This document shows positions 20,368 through 29,726 of a stretch of 64,000 nucleotides of DNA, piece by piece. Made by a program: the position numbers and the translations under genes. The DNA lies in contig NZ_VIRN01000037.1 in assembly GCF_008107725.1 (NCBI RefSeq), positions 519,770 to 583,769 on the forward strand, read 5' to 3'. The stretch's first letter is position 1; each line of letters starts with the position of its first letter. The notes beneath the pieces are model-generated. The model did no database searches, was not told the DNA's origin, and saw only the letters and a list, made by a program, of their open reading frames with translations. This DNA comes from Marinobacter sp. BW6 (lineage in GTDB: Bacteria > Pseudomonadota > Gammaproteobacteria > Pseudomonadales > Oleiphilaceae).

Positions 20368-21089
20368 CCACGCTGTTTATTTCGGACCTTCACCTCGAGG
20401 AATCCCGGCCGGATATCACAGAGGCATTTCTGAGATTTCTCGACGAGAAAGCCCGCGGCGTTGATCAACTCTATATCCTCGGCGATTTCTTCGAGGCCTG
20501 GATCGGCGATGACGAACGCACGCCGCTTCAGGAGCAGGTTGCTGCCGCCCTTCGCAAACTGCGGGACAGCGGCACCGAGATTTTTCTGATGCACGGCAAC
20601 CGGGACTTTCTGATCGGCCAGGACTTCTGCGACCGGGCCGGCGCGACGCTGCTGGACGACCCGACGGTGATTGATCTGCACGGTACCCCTACACTGCTGA
20701 TGCATGGCGACAGCCTCTGCACCGCCGATGTGGAATACCAGAAGTTCCGGGCCAATATGCGCAACCCGCAATGGCAGCAGATGATACTCCAGCGCCCCCT
20801 GAAAGACCGCCAGCAGATGGCCCGCCAGCTTCGGGAGATCAGCATGGCGAAAAATCAGGGCAAGGAGGAGTTCATTATGGACGTAACGCCCGAGGAAGTG
20901 GTCAGGGACATGGAAACACACGGTGTCCAGCGAATGATTCATGGCCACACCCATCGCCCCGCGGTGCATGACCTGACTGCCAATGGGTCACCGGCAAAGC
21001 GCATTGTTCTGGGGGACTGGGACAAGAATGTCTGGTGGCTGGAGGCGAAGCCGGGCGAAGAGCCCGAGCTGAACAAGCAGCCGTTGTAA
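20364..21089 (+). CDS. lpxH: UDP-2,3-diacylglucosamine diphosphatase (lipid A synthesis)
   Basis: Hydrolyses UDP-2,3-diacylglucosamine to lipid X at the inner face of the membrane, the fourth step of lipid A synthesis. The 241-residue protein is a calcineurin-like metallophosphoesterase with all metal-binding motifs: ISDLHLEE (about 6-13), [30 protein letters not shown] and [12 protein letters not shown]. The GTG at 20364 overlaps the ppiB TGA by 4 bp; ppiB-lpxH adjacency is common in gammaproteobacteria. Confidence 0.94.
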   Translation: MTTLFISDLHLEESRPDITEAFLRFLDEKARGVDQLYILGDFFEAWIGDDERTPLQEQVAAALRKLRDSGTEIFLMHGNRDFLIGQDFCDRAGATLLDDPTVIDLHGTPTLLMHGDSLCTADVEYQKFRANMRNPQWQQMILQRPLKDRQQMARQLREISMAKNQGKEEFIMDVTPEEVVRDMETHGVQRMIHGHTHRPAVHDLTANGSPAKRIVLGDWDKNVWWLEAKPGEEPELNKQPL

Positions 21090-21117
21090 AAAAGCCGGGC
21101 AAATGCCCGGCTTTTTT
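21087..21117. terminator. terminator between lpxH and the amino-acid transporter operon
   Basis: AAAAAAGCCGGGC (21088-21100) pairs with GCCCGGCTTTTTT (21105-21117) around AAAT. It is nearly symmetric, so it serves both convergent operons. Confidence 0.9.
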
Positions 21118-21127
21118 AGCCTTGGTT

Positions 21128-21937
21128 TCAGTGCGCCAGTATTTGCTGGAGGAACTTCTGAGTCCTGGCTTCCTGTGGGTTTGTGAAGAACTCATGGGGT
21201 GGCGCCTGCTCCACGATTTCGCCACCATCCATAAAGATCACCCGATCCGCCACCGTCTTGGCGAAGCCCATTTCATGGGTAACACACATCATGGTCATGC
21301 CACTGCCCGCCAGCTCAATCATGACATCCAGCACCTCTTTTATCATCTCTGGATCCAGTGCCGAGGTTGGCTCATCGAACAGCATAATCTTGGGCTTCAT
21401 GCACAAAGCCCTGGCAATAGCCACGCGCTGTTGCTGACCACCAGATAACTGCCCCGGAAACTTGTTGGCCTGGTCCGGAATCTTGACCCGCTCCAGATAC
21501 TCCATCGCCGATGCTTCCGCTTCCTTTCGGGGCGTTTTGCGCACCCAGATGGGCGACAGGCAGCAGTTCTCGAGAACCGTCAGGTGCGGGAACAGGTTGA
21601 AGTGCTGAAACACCATGCCAACTTCCCGCCGAACCGTATCGATCTGCCGGACATCGTCAGTCAGTTCCACATCATCGACGATGATCTTGCCCTGCTGATG
21701 CTCCTCCAGCCGGTTGATGCAACGGATGAAGGTGGATTTTCCGGAGCCGGACGGCCCACAGATAACAATTCTCTCACCCTGATCAACGGTCAGATTGAGA
21801 TCCTTGAGGACATGAAAATCCCCGTACCACTTGTGCATTCCCTCAACCCGGATAATCCCGGGCTTTTTATCCGACTGGTCCTTCGGTGGGGTCTGCGTTT
21901 CAGAAGTTAGAGTTTGGTCTGTCATAGAGTTACCCAT
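21128..21937 (-). CDS. aapP: amino-acid ABC transporter ATP-binding protein (AapP type)
   Basis: Cytosolic ATPase of a polar amino-acid importer. The 269 residues contain Walker [12 protein letters not shown]-loop [12 protein letters not shown], signature [15 protein letters not shown], Walker [16 protein letters not shown] and switch histidine VTHEMGF. About 35 N-terminal residues before the ABC core are polar and low complexity. Its ATG overlaps the permease stop (TGATG). An ATG four codons downstream is an alternative start. It is the last gene of the J-Q-M-P operon. Confidence 0.93.
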   Translation of the reverse strand: MGNSMTDQTLTSETQTPPKDQSDKKPGIIRVEGMHKWYGDFHVLKDLNLTVDQGERIVICGPSGSGKSTFIRCINRLEEHQQGKIIVDDVELTDDVRQIDTVRREVGMVFQHFNLFPHLTVLENCCLSPIWVRKTPRKEAEASAMEYLERVKIPDQANKFPGQLSGGQQQRVAIARALCMKPKIMLFDEPTSALDPEMIKEVLDVMIELAGSGMTMMCVTHEMGFAKTVADRVIFMDGGEIVEQAPPHEFFTNPQEARTQKFLQQILAH

Positions 21938-23025
21938 CAGGTCTTATGACCGGTATCGAGTTTTCGTTCAAGGTTCTGACTGTATCTGGAGATGCCAAAG
22001 CAGAAGACCCAGAAACAGAACGCCACAAATACATAGCCCTCGATGGCAACATTTTGCCAGGCTGGATCGGTAACCGTGGACTGGACCGTGCCGAGGATAT
22101 CGAACAGGCCAATGATCAGTACCAGCGTGGTGTCCTTGAACAGGGAAATGAAGGTGTTAACAATGCCCGGAATAACCATTTTCAGAGCCTGAGGCAGGAT
22201 CACGAGCCCCATTTTGCGCCAATAACCCAATCCCAGCGCATCGGCGGCTTCATACTGCCCCCGGGGAATCGCCTGCAAACCACCGCGGATCACTTCCGCC
22301 ATGTAAGCAGACTGCCACAACGTAATACCGATCAGCGCCCTGGCCAGCTTTTCAAAATTCACACCCTCCGGAAGGAACAGCGGCAGCATCACCGAGGCCA
22401 TGAACAGGACCGTAATCAACGGTACCGCACGCCATACCTCGATAAAGACCACACAGATTCCCCGAATGATGGGCATGTCTGAGCGCCGGCCCAGTGCCAA
22501 CAGAATGCCAATTGGCAAGGAGGCTATGATCCCGATATAAGCCAGGATCAGGGTCAGCATTAAACCGCCCCATTTTGAACTCTGCACTTCTTCGAGCCCG
22601 AAGGTGCCCCCCGGAATCAGGAAATAACCCACAACAGGCAGGCCAAAAATTCCGAAAAGCCCGAGCCATTTACGGCCAGGGAATCGCTCTACGAACTGGG
22701 GAACAAAGGCAACGGCCAACAGCAGGAACATTGTATCCACGCGCCACTGCAGCTCATCCGGGTAAAACCCGTAGATAAAGAAGTTCAGCCGCTGACTGAT
22801 AAACAGCCAGCAGGCACCGGCGCCAGTGCAGTCACTCGCGTCACTGCCAACAAAGTTGGCGTCGAGGAAAAACCAGTTGAGTAAAGGCCCCACACTGGTC
22901 ACAAGCAGATAAGCCACGGCCAGCGTCAACGCTGTGTTGAACCAGCCGGAGAACAGGTTCTCCCGCATCCACTTGACCGGCCTGAGCGCCTTCTTGGGTG
23001 CTTTCATGGTTGACTCGGTCATCAT
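21937..23025 (-). CDS. aapM: amino-acid ABC transporter permease (AapM type)
   Basis: Inner-membrane permease of the polar amino-acid uptake family, pairing with AapQ. The 362-residue protein has several hydrophobic segments and the EAA-type cytosolic loop [20 protein letters not shown] near residues 255-275 that docks the ATPase. Between the first and second membrane segments is a periplasmic stretch with two cysteines ([13 protein letters not shown]). Its ATG overlaps the aapQ stop by 4 bp. Confidence 0.92.
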   Translation of the reverse strand: MMTESTMKAPKKALRPVKWMRENLFSGWFNTALTLAVAYLLVTSVGPLLNWFFLDANFVGSDASDCTGAGACWLFISQRLNFFIYGFYPDELQWRVDTMFLLLAVAFVPQFVERFPGRKWLGLFGIFGLPVVGYFLIPGGTFGLEEVQSSKWGGLMLTLILAYIGIIASLPIGILLALGRRSDMPIIRGICVVFIEVWRAVPLITVLFMASVMLPLFLPEGVNFEKLARALIGITLWQSAYMAEVIRGGLQAIPRGQYEAADALGLGYWRKMGLVILPQALKMVIPGIVNTFISLFKDTTLVLIIGLFDILGTVQSTVTDPAWQNVAIEGYVFVAFCFWVFCFGISRYSQNLERKLDTGHKT

Positions 23026-24209
23026 CGCTCCTTAATGGCCACAGCCCGGTTGTAGATATTCATGAACAGCGAGATCAGCAGACTGATGGTGAGATACACC
23101 GCCATGGTTATCGCGACAACCTCAACGGCCTGCCCCGTCTGGTTCAGCGTGGTGCCCATGAAGACGGCAACCAGATCCGGGTAACCGATTGCGGTTGCAA
23201 GCGACGAGTTTTTTACCAGGTTGAGGTACTGACTGGTCAGCGGTGGGATGATGACCCGCATGGCCTGAGGTATCACCACCAGCCTCAGGGTCAGACCATT
23301 GGGGAGTCCAAGTGCCTTGGAAGCCTCGGTCTGGCCTTTGCTGACGGAGAGAATACCGGAGCGAACAATTTCAGCGATAAAGCTGGCCGTGTATAGCGAC
23401 AACGCAATCCACAGGGCTGCCAGCTCGGGGATAATAGTGATCCCCCCACCAAAGTTGAACCCTTTGAGGGCCGGGATATCCCATTCTATGGGGCTTCCGG
23501 CAACCAGATAGGAAACCAGCGGTACAACAACCAGGATGGCGACTCCAACCTTGAATGTCGGAAAAATCTGGCCCGTCGCCAACTGCCGCTTTTTGGCCCA
23601 GATCCGGATACCAACAACTGCGGCAATAGCGAGCAGGATACCGCCCCAAACAATGCCAAAGCCCTCTTGGGTCAGGGGCTCGGGCAGATACAGACCGCGA
23701 TTGTTGAGAAACAGGGCGCCACCAACATCAACACTCTGTCGCGGCGACGGCAGATTGCTGAGAACGGCGAAGTACCAGAAGAAAATCTGCAAAAGCAGCG
23801 GAATGTTGCGAATGACCTCGATGTAAACCAGTGCCATTTTGGCGACCAGCCAGTTACTCGAGAGCCGCGCAACACCGATGATGAATCCGAGAATGGTGGC
23901 GGCGACGACGCCCATCGCGGAAACAAGCAGTGTATTTGTCAGACCGACCCAGAACGTTCGGCCATAGGACATGGTGGCATCGTAAGGCACCAGATTCATG
24001 ATGATGCCGAACCCGGCGGTCTCATTCAGGAAACCGAAACCGGTGCTGATACCACGGCTTTCCATATTGGAGAGCGTGTTGTCGACGAGTACCCAGCCTC
24101 CCCAGAAAACGAAGGCAATGGCAATCGCCTGAAAGAAAAGTGAGCGGACCCGGGGGTCGTTCCAGGGCTTTGGCCCTGCAGGTCGGGTATCAATTGTTTG
24201 TTTTTTCAT
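23022..24209 (-). CDS. aapQ: amino-acid ABC transporter permease (AapQ type)
   Basis: Second inner-membrane permease of the transporter. At 395 residues it is long for the family because of an insertion between the third and fourth predicted segments, as in rhizobial AapQ and BztB. The ATPase-docking loop TEASKALGLPNGLTLRLVVI is at about 310-330. It overlaps aapM by 4 bp and follows aapJ after a 91-bp gap with a strong hairpin. Confidence 0.92.
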   Translation of the reverse strand: MKKQTIDTRPAGPKPWNDPRVRSLFFQAIAIAFVFWGGWVLVDNTLSNMESRGISTGFGFLNETAGFGIIMNLVPYDATMSYGRTFWVGLTNTLLVSAMGVVAATILGFIIGVARLSSNWLVAKMALVYIEVIRNIPLLLQIFFWYFAVLSNLPSPRQSVDVGGALFLNNRGLYLPEPLTQEGFGIVWGGILLAIAAVVGIRIWAKKRQLATGQIFPTFKVGVAILVVVPLVSYLVAGSPIEWDIPALKGFNFGGGITIIPELAALWIALSLYTASFIAEIVRSGILSVSKGQTEASKALGLPNGLTLRLVVIPQAMRVIIPPLTSQYLNLVKNSSLATAIGYPDLVAVFMGTTLNQTGQAVEVVAITMAVYLTISLLISLFMNIYNRAVAIKER

Positions 24210-24255
24210 GGATTGTCCTGAAGAGCTTCCCTGTGGTTTACAGCATCAGAGATAA

Positions 24256-24286
24256 CGGAGAGGCCTCCCTTCAGGAGACCTCTCCG
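24256..24286 (-). repeat. intercistronic hairpin between aapJ and aapQ
   Basis: CGGAGAGG (24256-24263) plus CTCC (24265-24268) pair with GGAG (24274-24277) plus CCTCTCCG (24279-24286). The one odd position is a G-U pair in the mRNA, giving a 13-bp stem with a 5-nt loop. It has no T-run, so it is more likely an mRNA-stabilising or partial-termination element that favours the binding protein over the permeases. Confidence 0.7.
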
Positions 24287-24300
24287 CAGGCTTTCAGGTC

Positions 24301-25326
24301 TTAGCGAACCGGCGGAGCATACAGAACACCGCCATCGGTCCACAGCGCATTGATGCCGCGATCCAGTCCGAGCGGGGTATCCGGACCAACGTTACGGTCA
24401 TACATCTCGCCGTAGTTACCGACCAGCTTGATCGCCTGGTAACCGAAGTCATCCGGCAGTCCAAGCTTGGCACCCATGTCGCCGTCTGTACCCAACAGAC
24501 GCTGAATATTGGGGTTGTCGGACTTCAGCATGGCGTCGGCGTTGGCGCTGGTCACACCCAGCTCCTCAGCGTTGATCTGCACAGAGAGTACCCACTTGAC
24601 GATATTGAACCACTGATCGTCACCCTGACGAACAACCGGGCCCAGCGGCTCCTTGGAGATGGTGTTCGGCAGAATCTTCGCGGAACTCGGATCAGCAAGC
24701 TTGGAACGCAGTGCCGCCAGCTGCGAACGGTCGGAAGTCAGCACGTCGCAACGCCCCGCAGCAAAACCCTGAACGGTTTGCTCTGAGGTGTCGAATACGA
24801 TCGGCTTGAAGTCCATGCCCTTGGCGCGGAAGTAGTCAGACGCGTTAAGCTCGGTGGTGGTACCGGCTTGGATACAGATGGTCGCTCCATCCAATTGGGT
24901 GGCGTCGTCCACACCAATACCCTTGTTGATCAGGAAGCCCTGACCATCGTAATAGTTTACGCCGGCAAAGTTCAGGCCCAGAGAGGCATCCCGAGTCAGC
25001 GTCCAGGTGGTGTTGCGGGAGAGCATGTCGATTTCGCCAGACTGCAGGGCGGTGAAACGCTCCTTCGCGGTCAGCGGAGTAAACTCAACCGCCTTTGCGT
25101 CACCGAAGATCGCCGCGGCTACCGCACGACAGGTGTCCACATCGATACCGGTCCAGTTACCTTTTTCATCAGGCTGAGAGAAACCAGGCAAACCACTGGT
25201 CACGCCACACTGGAGGTGGCCCTTCTCCTTGACGTTCTCCAGAGTTGTGGCTGCCATGGCACCGGAAGCCGAGAACGTACCTACGGCCAGAGCAATCCCC
25301 AGGGCAATCGATTTCGTCTTTCTCAT
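24301..25326 (-). CDS. aapJ: periplasmic amino-acid binding protein of ABC transporter (AapJ type)
   Basis: Captures amino acids in the periplasm and delivers them to AapQM. From the ATG at 25326 (GGAG nine bases upstream) the precursor is 341 residues, with a signal peptide ending near ASGAMA-ATTLENV (about residue 25). The mature part has family-3 solute-binding motifs (GLPGFSQPDEKGNWTGIDVD, CRAVAAAIFGD, FTPLTAKERFTALQSGEIDM). An upstream ATG adding six residues is less likely. A near-consensus sigma-54 promoter ends about 48 bp upstream. Confidence 0.95.
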   Translation of the reverse strand: MRKTKSIALGIALAVGTFSASGAMAATTLENVKEKGHLQCGVTSGLPGFSQPDEKGNWTGIDVDTCRAVAAAIFGDAKAVEFTPLTAKERFTALQSGEIDMLSRNTTWTLTRDASLGLNFAGVNYYDGQGFLINKGIGVDDATQLDGATICIQAGTTTELNASDYFRAKGMDFKPIVFDTSEQTVQGFAAGRCDVLTSDRSQLAALRSKLADPSSAKILPNTISKEPLGPVVRQGDDQWFNIVKWVLSVQINAEELGVTSANADAMLKSDNPNIQRLLGTDGDMGAKLGLPDDFGYQAIKLVGNYGEMYDRNVGPDTPLGLDRGINALWTDGGVLYAPPVR

Positions 25327-25373
25327 TGTCTTTTCTCCGAACATCAGTTGGTTTTATCGCGACGAGTCTGCTC

Positions 25374-25389
25374 AGCAATTTGCAAGCCA
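25374..25389 (-). promoter_or_regulatory. sigma-54 (RpoN) promoter of the aapJQMP operon
   Basis: Read leftwards, TGGCTTGCAAATTGCT fits TGGCACG-N4-TTGCW with the invariant GG and GC at the correct spacing and only two mismatches. The start would be near 25363, giving a leader of about 37 nt. This implies activation by a nitrogen- or amino-acid-responsive enhancer-binding protein, as known for acidic amino-acid transporters of Pseudomonas. Confidence 0.75.
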
Positions 25390-25587
25390 CTCACCGTAAA
25401 CCGATGATTTATATTGTTTTTATCAATCACCGGCACGTTTCAGGCGAATCTGGAACGAGGTGGCGCCGTTTCGTGCACCGATTTAGCGCCCCTGCTCCAG
25501 CCCAATGCGCCAAAAAAAGGCAGACCAAAGGCCACGCCTTTTAAAAGTAGAACAAAGTTCGGGAAATGAACTAGTTTTTATGCAAAA

Positions 25588-26475
25588 TTATTCGGAAATC
25601 TTAAAGACAGGGGGCTCTTCATAGGTCTTGAGGCGCTTCAACCATCCTGGCAGCCAACGCTCTCGTTCGATCGGGTCGTTTGCGCTTTCAGCCCGGCGAG
25701 TAAGGACCGTGGCGGCCGCCTCCCGAAATTGCTGAAGGGCAGTCTGGTCAGGTGAGCCTGACATCTCCAAAAGCACCTGCAGCAGGCCCCAGCCTTGATC
25801 GTTGTAACGTTCCGTGGGCGAGAGCCCCTCACCCTTGAAATTCACATAGTCAATGATGGCGTAGACGCCGCCGGGGGTCTGGCTCAGAGCTTTCAGCCTG
25901 GCGGCAACGTCTGACTGTCTATCATCCGGAGCTGCCTCAACAATCCTTGTGAGCGATTGCCTCGCGCGGCGGAATATAAATTCAGCCTGAATCCCCTGGG
26001 TACCTGCCAGAAACTCCCGCAATTCCGCCAACCGGGGCGAATCATTTACAGCCAGAAAGTCCGCTTTTTTGTTCCAGGGCGCATCAAAAGGCTCCAGGGC
26101 TCGCAACCATTCGGGAATGCTGACTTGCCGTTGCTCCATGTATTCCATCAGGGCCGGAAAGCTTTCAGTAAACCTGCCCTCCACGCCCTTTGGATACCAG
26201 ATGAAGTGACCAATTCCGAGCGACGGAAACGCCTCTCCCTCATTCCAATGAACCAGGCACTTTAAGCGGCCAGCACACTCGTTCCGGAAAACCTGTTGGC
26301 CCACCCAGTCGAGCTCAGCGGAGGTAAGCACCAGTGAAACATCTGCGACCGTCGAGCCTGATGCATCGGTGACAGCGCCCTCTGCGTCGGTCGAATGCTC
26401 ATGGTTCTCAGAATCACAACCAGCCAGAACAAGAATTCCGGCCACTACAATCATTAAGATGGATTTAACCGTCAT
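25588..26475 (-). CDS. uncharacterised lipoprotein with a lysozyme-like active-site motif
   Basis: I do not recognise a named family. From the ATG at 26475 the protein is 295 residues. It has a lipoprotein signal (hydrophobic h-region, lipobox LAGC, Cys20), a polar acidic linker to about residue 45, then a helical domain. Residues 64-92 read RNECAGRLKC, HWNEGE and SLGIGHFIWYP. The spacing of Glu79 to GIGH equals that of Asp20 to GIGH in T4 lysozyme, and Glu66 could be the acid. Cys67 and Cys73 may form a disulphide. The C-terminal half has YNDQGWGLLQVLLEM. A cell-wall role is inference only. It is divergent from the LVIVD lipoprotein gene. Confidence 0.75.
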   Translation of the reverse strand: MTVKSILMIVVAGILVLAGCDSENHEHSTDAEGAVTDASGSTVADVSLVLTSAELDWVGQQVFRNECAGRLKCLVHWNEGEAFPSLGIGHFIWYPKGVEGRFTESFPALMEYMEQRQVSIPEWLRALEPFDAPWNKKADFLAVNDSPRLAELREFLAGTQGIQAEFIFRRARQSLTRIVEAAPDDRQSDVAARLKALSQTPGGVYAIIDYVNFKGEGLSPTERYNDQGWGLLQVLLEMSGSPDQTALQQFREAAATVLTRRAESANDPIERERWLPGWLKRLKTYEEPPVFKISE

Positions 26476-26674
26476 TGGCCTGCCTCTCGCAAAGCCTCGA
26501 ACATAGGTCACAGATTTGAGGTACGTCAATACACGTAATCGCCATCTGGATCTACATTGCCACCATGGGCTGTGCATTTTTTGGTCAAACGCCAAGCCGA
26601 CTATTTTGCCTGCCCACGAGCTAAAAGAGAGCCACTTGCAGTCAATGGCCGAAAACGCAATGGAGAGTCAAGCT

Positions 26675-29656
26675 ATGGGTATGAAACTAACGCGCTCACC
26701 TATCACGGGTGCCCTGATTATCGGAGCGCTATCGACATTGGTCGGCTGCAACAGCAGCGACAATGATGCGTCACTGGGCGCGCCTGAGGGTGAGGCCATC
26801 ATTGAGGCGTTTCTGAGCGAAAAAGCGATCCAGATCGGCGGCGCTACAACAGCGGTCGCCCGGGCCGAAATGGGCGATTCTGACTGGGCCGTTTACAACA
26901 TGGCCAACCGTCTGGCGATGACACCGGTTCAGACCACCGCCGGTGCGGTGAATGAAATCGAACTGGACAACTTCATACAAGATATTCTCGTGGTGGCCTA
27001 TGAGGGCCGCACCTATGCATTGGCGGCGGTTCGCGAGTCCGGTATTGCGGTAGTGGATATTACCGATCCGGCGGCCATGCAGGTGTTGCACACTACGCCG
27101 GTGAATTATTACCAAGACGGCATCATCTTCGCCGAGGGTGGTGGTGATCTGGTGCCAGACGTTGTCATCGAGGGCCACGGATTCATCAAGTCGCTGGAAA
27201 CCGACGGCACCGACCTGTGGATCGCCGACGAGAGTTACGGCATCCATCGGACGGCACTTGCCAATGTTATCACCGCCACGCCTGCTACCGAGGATGATGG
27301 CACCCTGCTGATCGATGCCGAAGTCTTCACCCTGCAGTACTCCGGAGAGCACCCCTGGGGCGCTCCCGCAGACCTCCAGCTCCACGACGATGGCAAACTG
27401 TACGCCGCAATCGGCTTCCTCGGCCTGGGAGTATACGATCCAGCAACCCTCGATCGGGTCGGATACTACAATCTGTACACGGATACAGGCGTCACGGAAG
27501 ACTGGTTCCTCGACATGGACGTAGCCACCGAGGTTCTTGATCCGGTTACCCACATAGACCCAGACACCGGCATGCCGAACTACAACCAGGCATCCTTCGA
27601 AATCCAGGAGGTGTGGCACGGTGGTGTAGACGCGCCAACTCCCTGGGCGGATTTCGATCGCTACGGCAAGTACTACTACAAGGCCAACAAGCTGGACGTT
27701 GAAACCTACGACGGGGGTGGCAGTGACCAGACCATTGTCTACCTGGCCTACGGCCTTGCAGGAATGGTAGCCGTAGATGCCACTGATCCCGCGAATATCA
27801 CTTATGAAGGGTATGCGCCGGCCGTACCCGCCCATGGTCCGGACGAGCCGACCGGCGAACAGTCCCGGAGCCTCTTCCCCTACTTTGGCGTGGGCATGTT
27901 GAAGGAAGCCGGTGTCATTGATATTGAAGTGGACACCGCAAATGATCGCGTCTTTTACGCAGACCATTTCGCGGGCCTCGTCGCCATTGACGGTGCTCAG
28001 ACACCCGGCAACTGGCAACAGCAGGGCGCGCCTTTCGATAATGACGACAACCCGCTTCTGCATTGGCCCGACTACGAGTTCGTGACCTCCTACGACATGG
28101 GTGCCTGGGATCCGGATGACAACGAGTCCCTGCCTATCTGGATGTACGAGGCTCCAAGCCTCCTGGTGACCGGCGAAGTCAGTGGCCATGGCAATGCTCT
28201 GTTCCTGATGCCCACAGTCAGCGACACAACAGGCGCCGTTGATGTGGTCCAGGCGACCGGCGCCGGTGGTCTCAACTTCATGGATCTGGGCGACCTGACC
28301 ACCGGTGAGGCGGACATGAGCACCAAGTTTACCGTCCCGGCCTATTTCGCCAGCACGAATGAAACCTATGCTGATGCCGATGGAGCACCAACCTCTCCCT
28401 TGGCGGTTGGCCATACCCAGGGTGTCGCTGCGACACAACAATACCTTTATATGGCCGATGGTCCTCATGGCATGAGCGTGTGGCAGATTGCCGACGCCGA
28501 TGGCAATGCCCTCGACGAGCCGCACGTGGTGGCCAACACGGTTGTCGATGAATATGAAGTGGACAACCCCGATGGTTCGACCGTCTATCCGACACCCCAC
28601 GCCTATAACGTGATCCTGGGTGGCGAAGAAAGCATGGCCTATGTCATGTCCCAGAGCCTCGGTTTGCGGCGCGTGGATGTCAGTGGCGCCGAGTCAGGTC
28701 AGGGTTTGCCAGGAACACCGTTGCTGCTGACACCGCAACCTTCTGATTTTTACGAGCATAACCTGGCAAGCGGTTCCTACGGCGACATCAGTCGGCAAGA
28801 CCACGCCTATGACGTGGACTTCCATAACAACTACGCTGTGGTTGCTGATGGCAGCAATGGACTGACCGTCTACGACATGACCATGAACCCGGACGATGGT
28901 ACTGGCGATCATGTCATCGCCAACCTGGGCTCAGCGACCGGCAAACCGTTGTTGGGTCGAACCTCGGGTGTAGAACTCTGGACCAATCCCGAAGACGACA
29001 AGATCTATGCTTTCGTGGCCGCCGGCCATTCAGGCATCGCGGTTGTCGATATGACGGATCTACTGGTAAACGGCATTGCCCCGGGCATGGAATTGGTCAA
29101 GATCTTCCAGCCCATCAAGATTGAGGAGGAGCTGGACGGCACAGTGCACATCGGCAAGGCGGACAGCCGCAGCGTAGACGTGGACGTGATCGGCGACCAC
29201 GCCTACTTCAGCTATGGCGGCTTCGGACTGCTGGCTTACAGCATTGGCGATCTGCTTGCACCCCTGCCCGACGGTGTCGAGCCAGACAGAGTATTCGCAC
29301 CGGGAGGCGGTGGTGCGGACTACCGTCCTGAGGCTGTAGCCCAGTATCGGCTGCAGGCCGAGCCAGGTTTGGAGGACTCCGATCCAGAGGCACTGTATAT
29401 GACGCCGCAGTACTTCTCTGCTGATAAGCTTCTGATCGACGGCGACGGTCATTGGTACACACTGGACGAGCCAAGATTGCTGTTCTACGTGGCTTACGGA
29501 GAAGCAGGTGTTGCCAAACTTGACTGGAGTGACCCCGCCAATCCGGTTTTGATGGAACATCAGCAGACAGTCGGCGAAGCAACGGGAACTGCGATCGCCA
29601 ATGGTCGGGTCTATGTTGCGGACGGCGGCGGAGGTCTTGTGATTTTCCGTCAATAA
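26675..29656 (+). CDS. large LVIVD-repeat (beta-propeller) lipoprotein
   Basis: Function unknown. From the ATG at 26675 (GGAGAG upstream) it is 993 residues, beginning with a lipoprotein signal (lipobox LVGC, Cys25; Asn at +2 suits outer-membrane sorting). The rest carries about a dozen copies of a LVIVD-type blade, for example ESGIAVVDITDP, LAGMVAVDATDPANI, HFAGLVAIDG, SNGLTVYDM, HSGIAVVDM, EAGVAKLDWSDPANP and the last GGGGLVIF. Twelve blades would make two propellers. It is rich in Asp and Glu, suggesting calcium binding or a marine, salt-adapted surface protein. Starts further upstream (26516, 26645) would bury the signal. Confidence 0.85.
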   Translation: MGMKLTRSPITGALIIGALSTLVGCNSSDNDASLGAPEGEAIIEAFLSEKAIQIGGATTAVARAEMGDSDWAVYNMANRLAMTPVQTTAGAVNEIELDNFIQDILVVAYEGRTYALAAVRESGIAVVDITDPAAMQVLHTTPVNYYQDGIIFAEGGGDLVPDVVIEGHGFIKSLETDGTDLWIADESYGIHRTALANVITATPATEDDGTLLIDAEVFTLQYSGEHPWGAPADLQLHDDGKLYAAIGFLGLGVYDPATLDRVGYYNLYTDTGVTEDWFLDMDVATEVLDPVTHIDPDTGMPNYNQASFEIQEVWHGGVDAPTPWADFDRYGKYYYKANKLDVETYDGGGSDQTIVYLAYGLAGMVAVDATDPANITYEGYAPAVPAHGPDEPTGEQSRSLFPYFGVGMLKEAGVIDIEVDTANDRVFYADHFAGLVAIDGAQTPGNWQQQGAPFDNDDNPLLHWPDYEFVTSYDMGAWDPDDNESLPIWMYEAPSLLVTGEVSGHGNALFLMPTVSDTTGAVDVVQATGAGGLNFMDLGDLTTGEADMSTKFTVPAYFASTNETYADADGAPTSPLAVGHTQGVAATQQYLYMADGPHGMSVWQIADADGNALDEPHVVANTVVDEYEVDNPDGSTVYPTPHAYNVILGGEESMAYVMSQSLGLRRVDVSGAESGQGLPGTPLLLTPQPSDFYEHNLASGSYGDISRQDHAYDVDFHNNYAVVADGSNGLTVYDMTMNPDDGTGDHVIANLGSATGKPLLGRTSGVELWTNPEDDKIYAFVAAGHSGIAVVDMTDLLVNGIAPGMELVKIFQPIKIEEELDGTVHIGKADSRSVDVDVIGDHAYFSYGGFGLLAYSIGDLLAPLPDGVEPDRVFAPGGGGADYRPEAVAQYRLQAEPGLEDSDPEALYMTPQYFSADKLLIDGDGHWYTLDEPRLLFYVAYGEAGVAKLDWSDPANPVLMEHQQTVGEATGTAIANGRVYVADGGGGLVIFRQ

Positions 29657-29673
29657 ATCTTCAGCAACAGAAT

Positions 29674-29703
29674 GAAGAAAGCCGGGAATTCCCGGCTTTC
29701 TTC
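29674..29703. terminator. bidirectional terminator after the LVIVD gene
   Basis: GAAGAAAGCCGGG (29674-29686) and CCCGGCTTTCTTC (29691-29703) are perfectly complementary around AATT. It serves this gene and the convergent ompW. Confidence 0.85.
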
Positions 29704-29726
29704 GCTTCAGCTTCTGTATATCGGAT

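Noticed and set aside
26771..28600. A 609-codon open frame antisense to the LVIVD lipoprotein gene
   Set aside because: It mirrors codon bias on the other strand, has no ribosome site or recognisable domain, and the sense frame has a clear signal and repeats.
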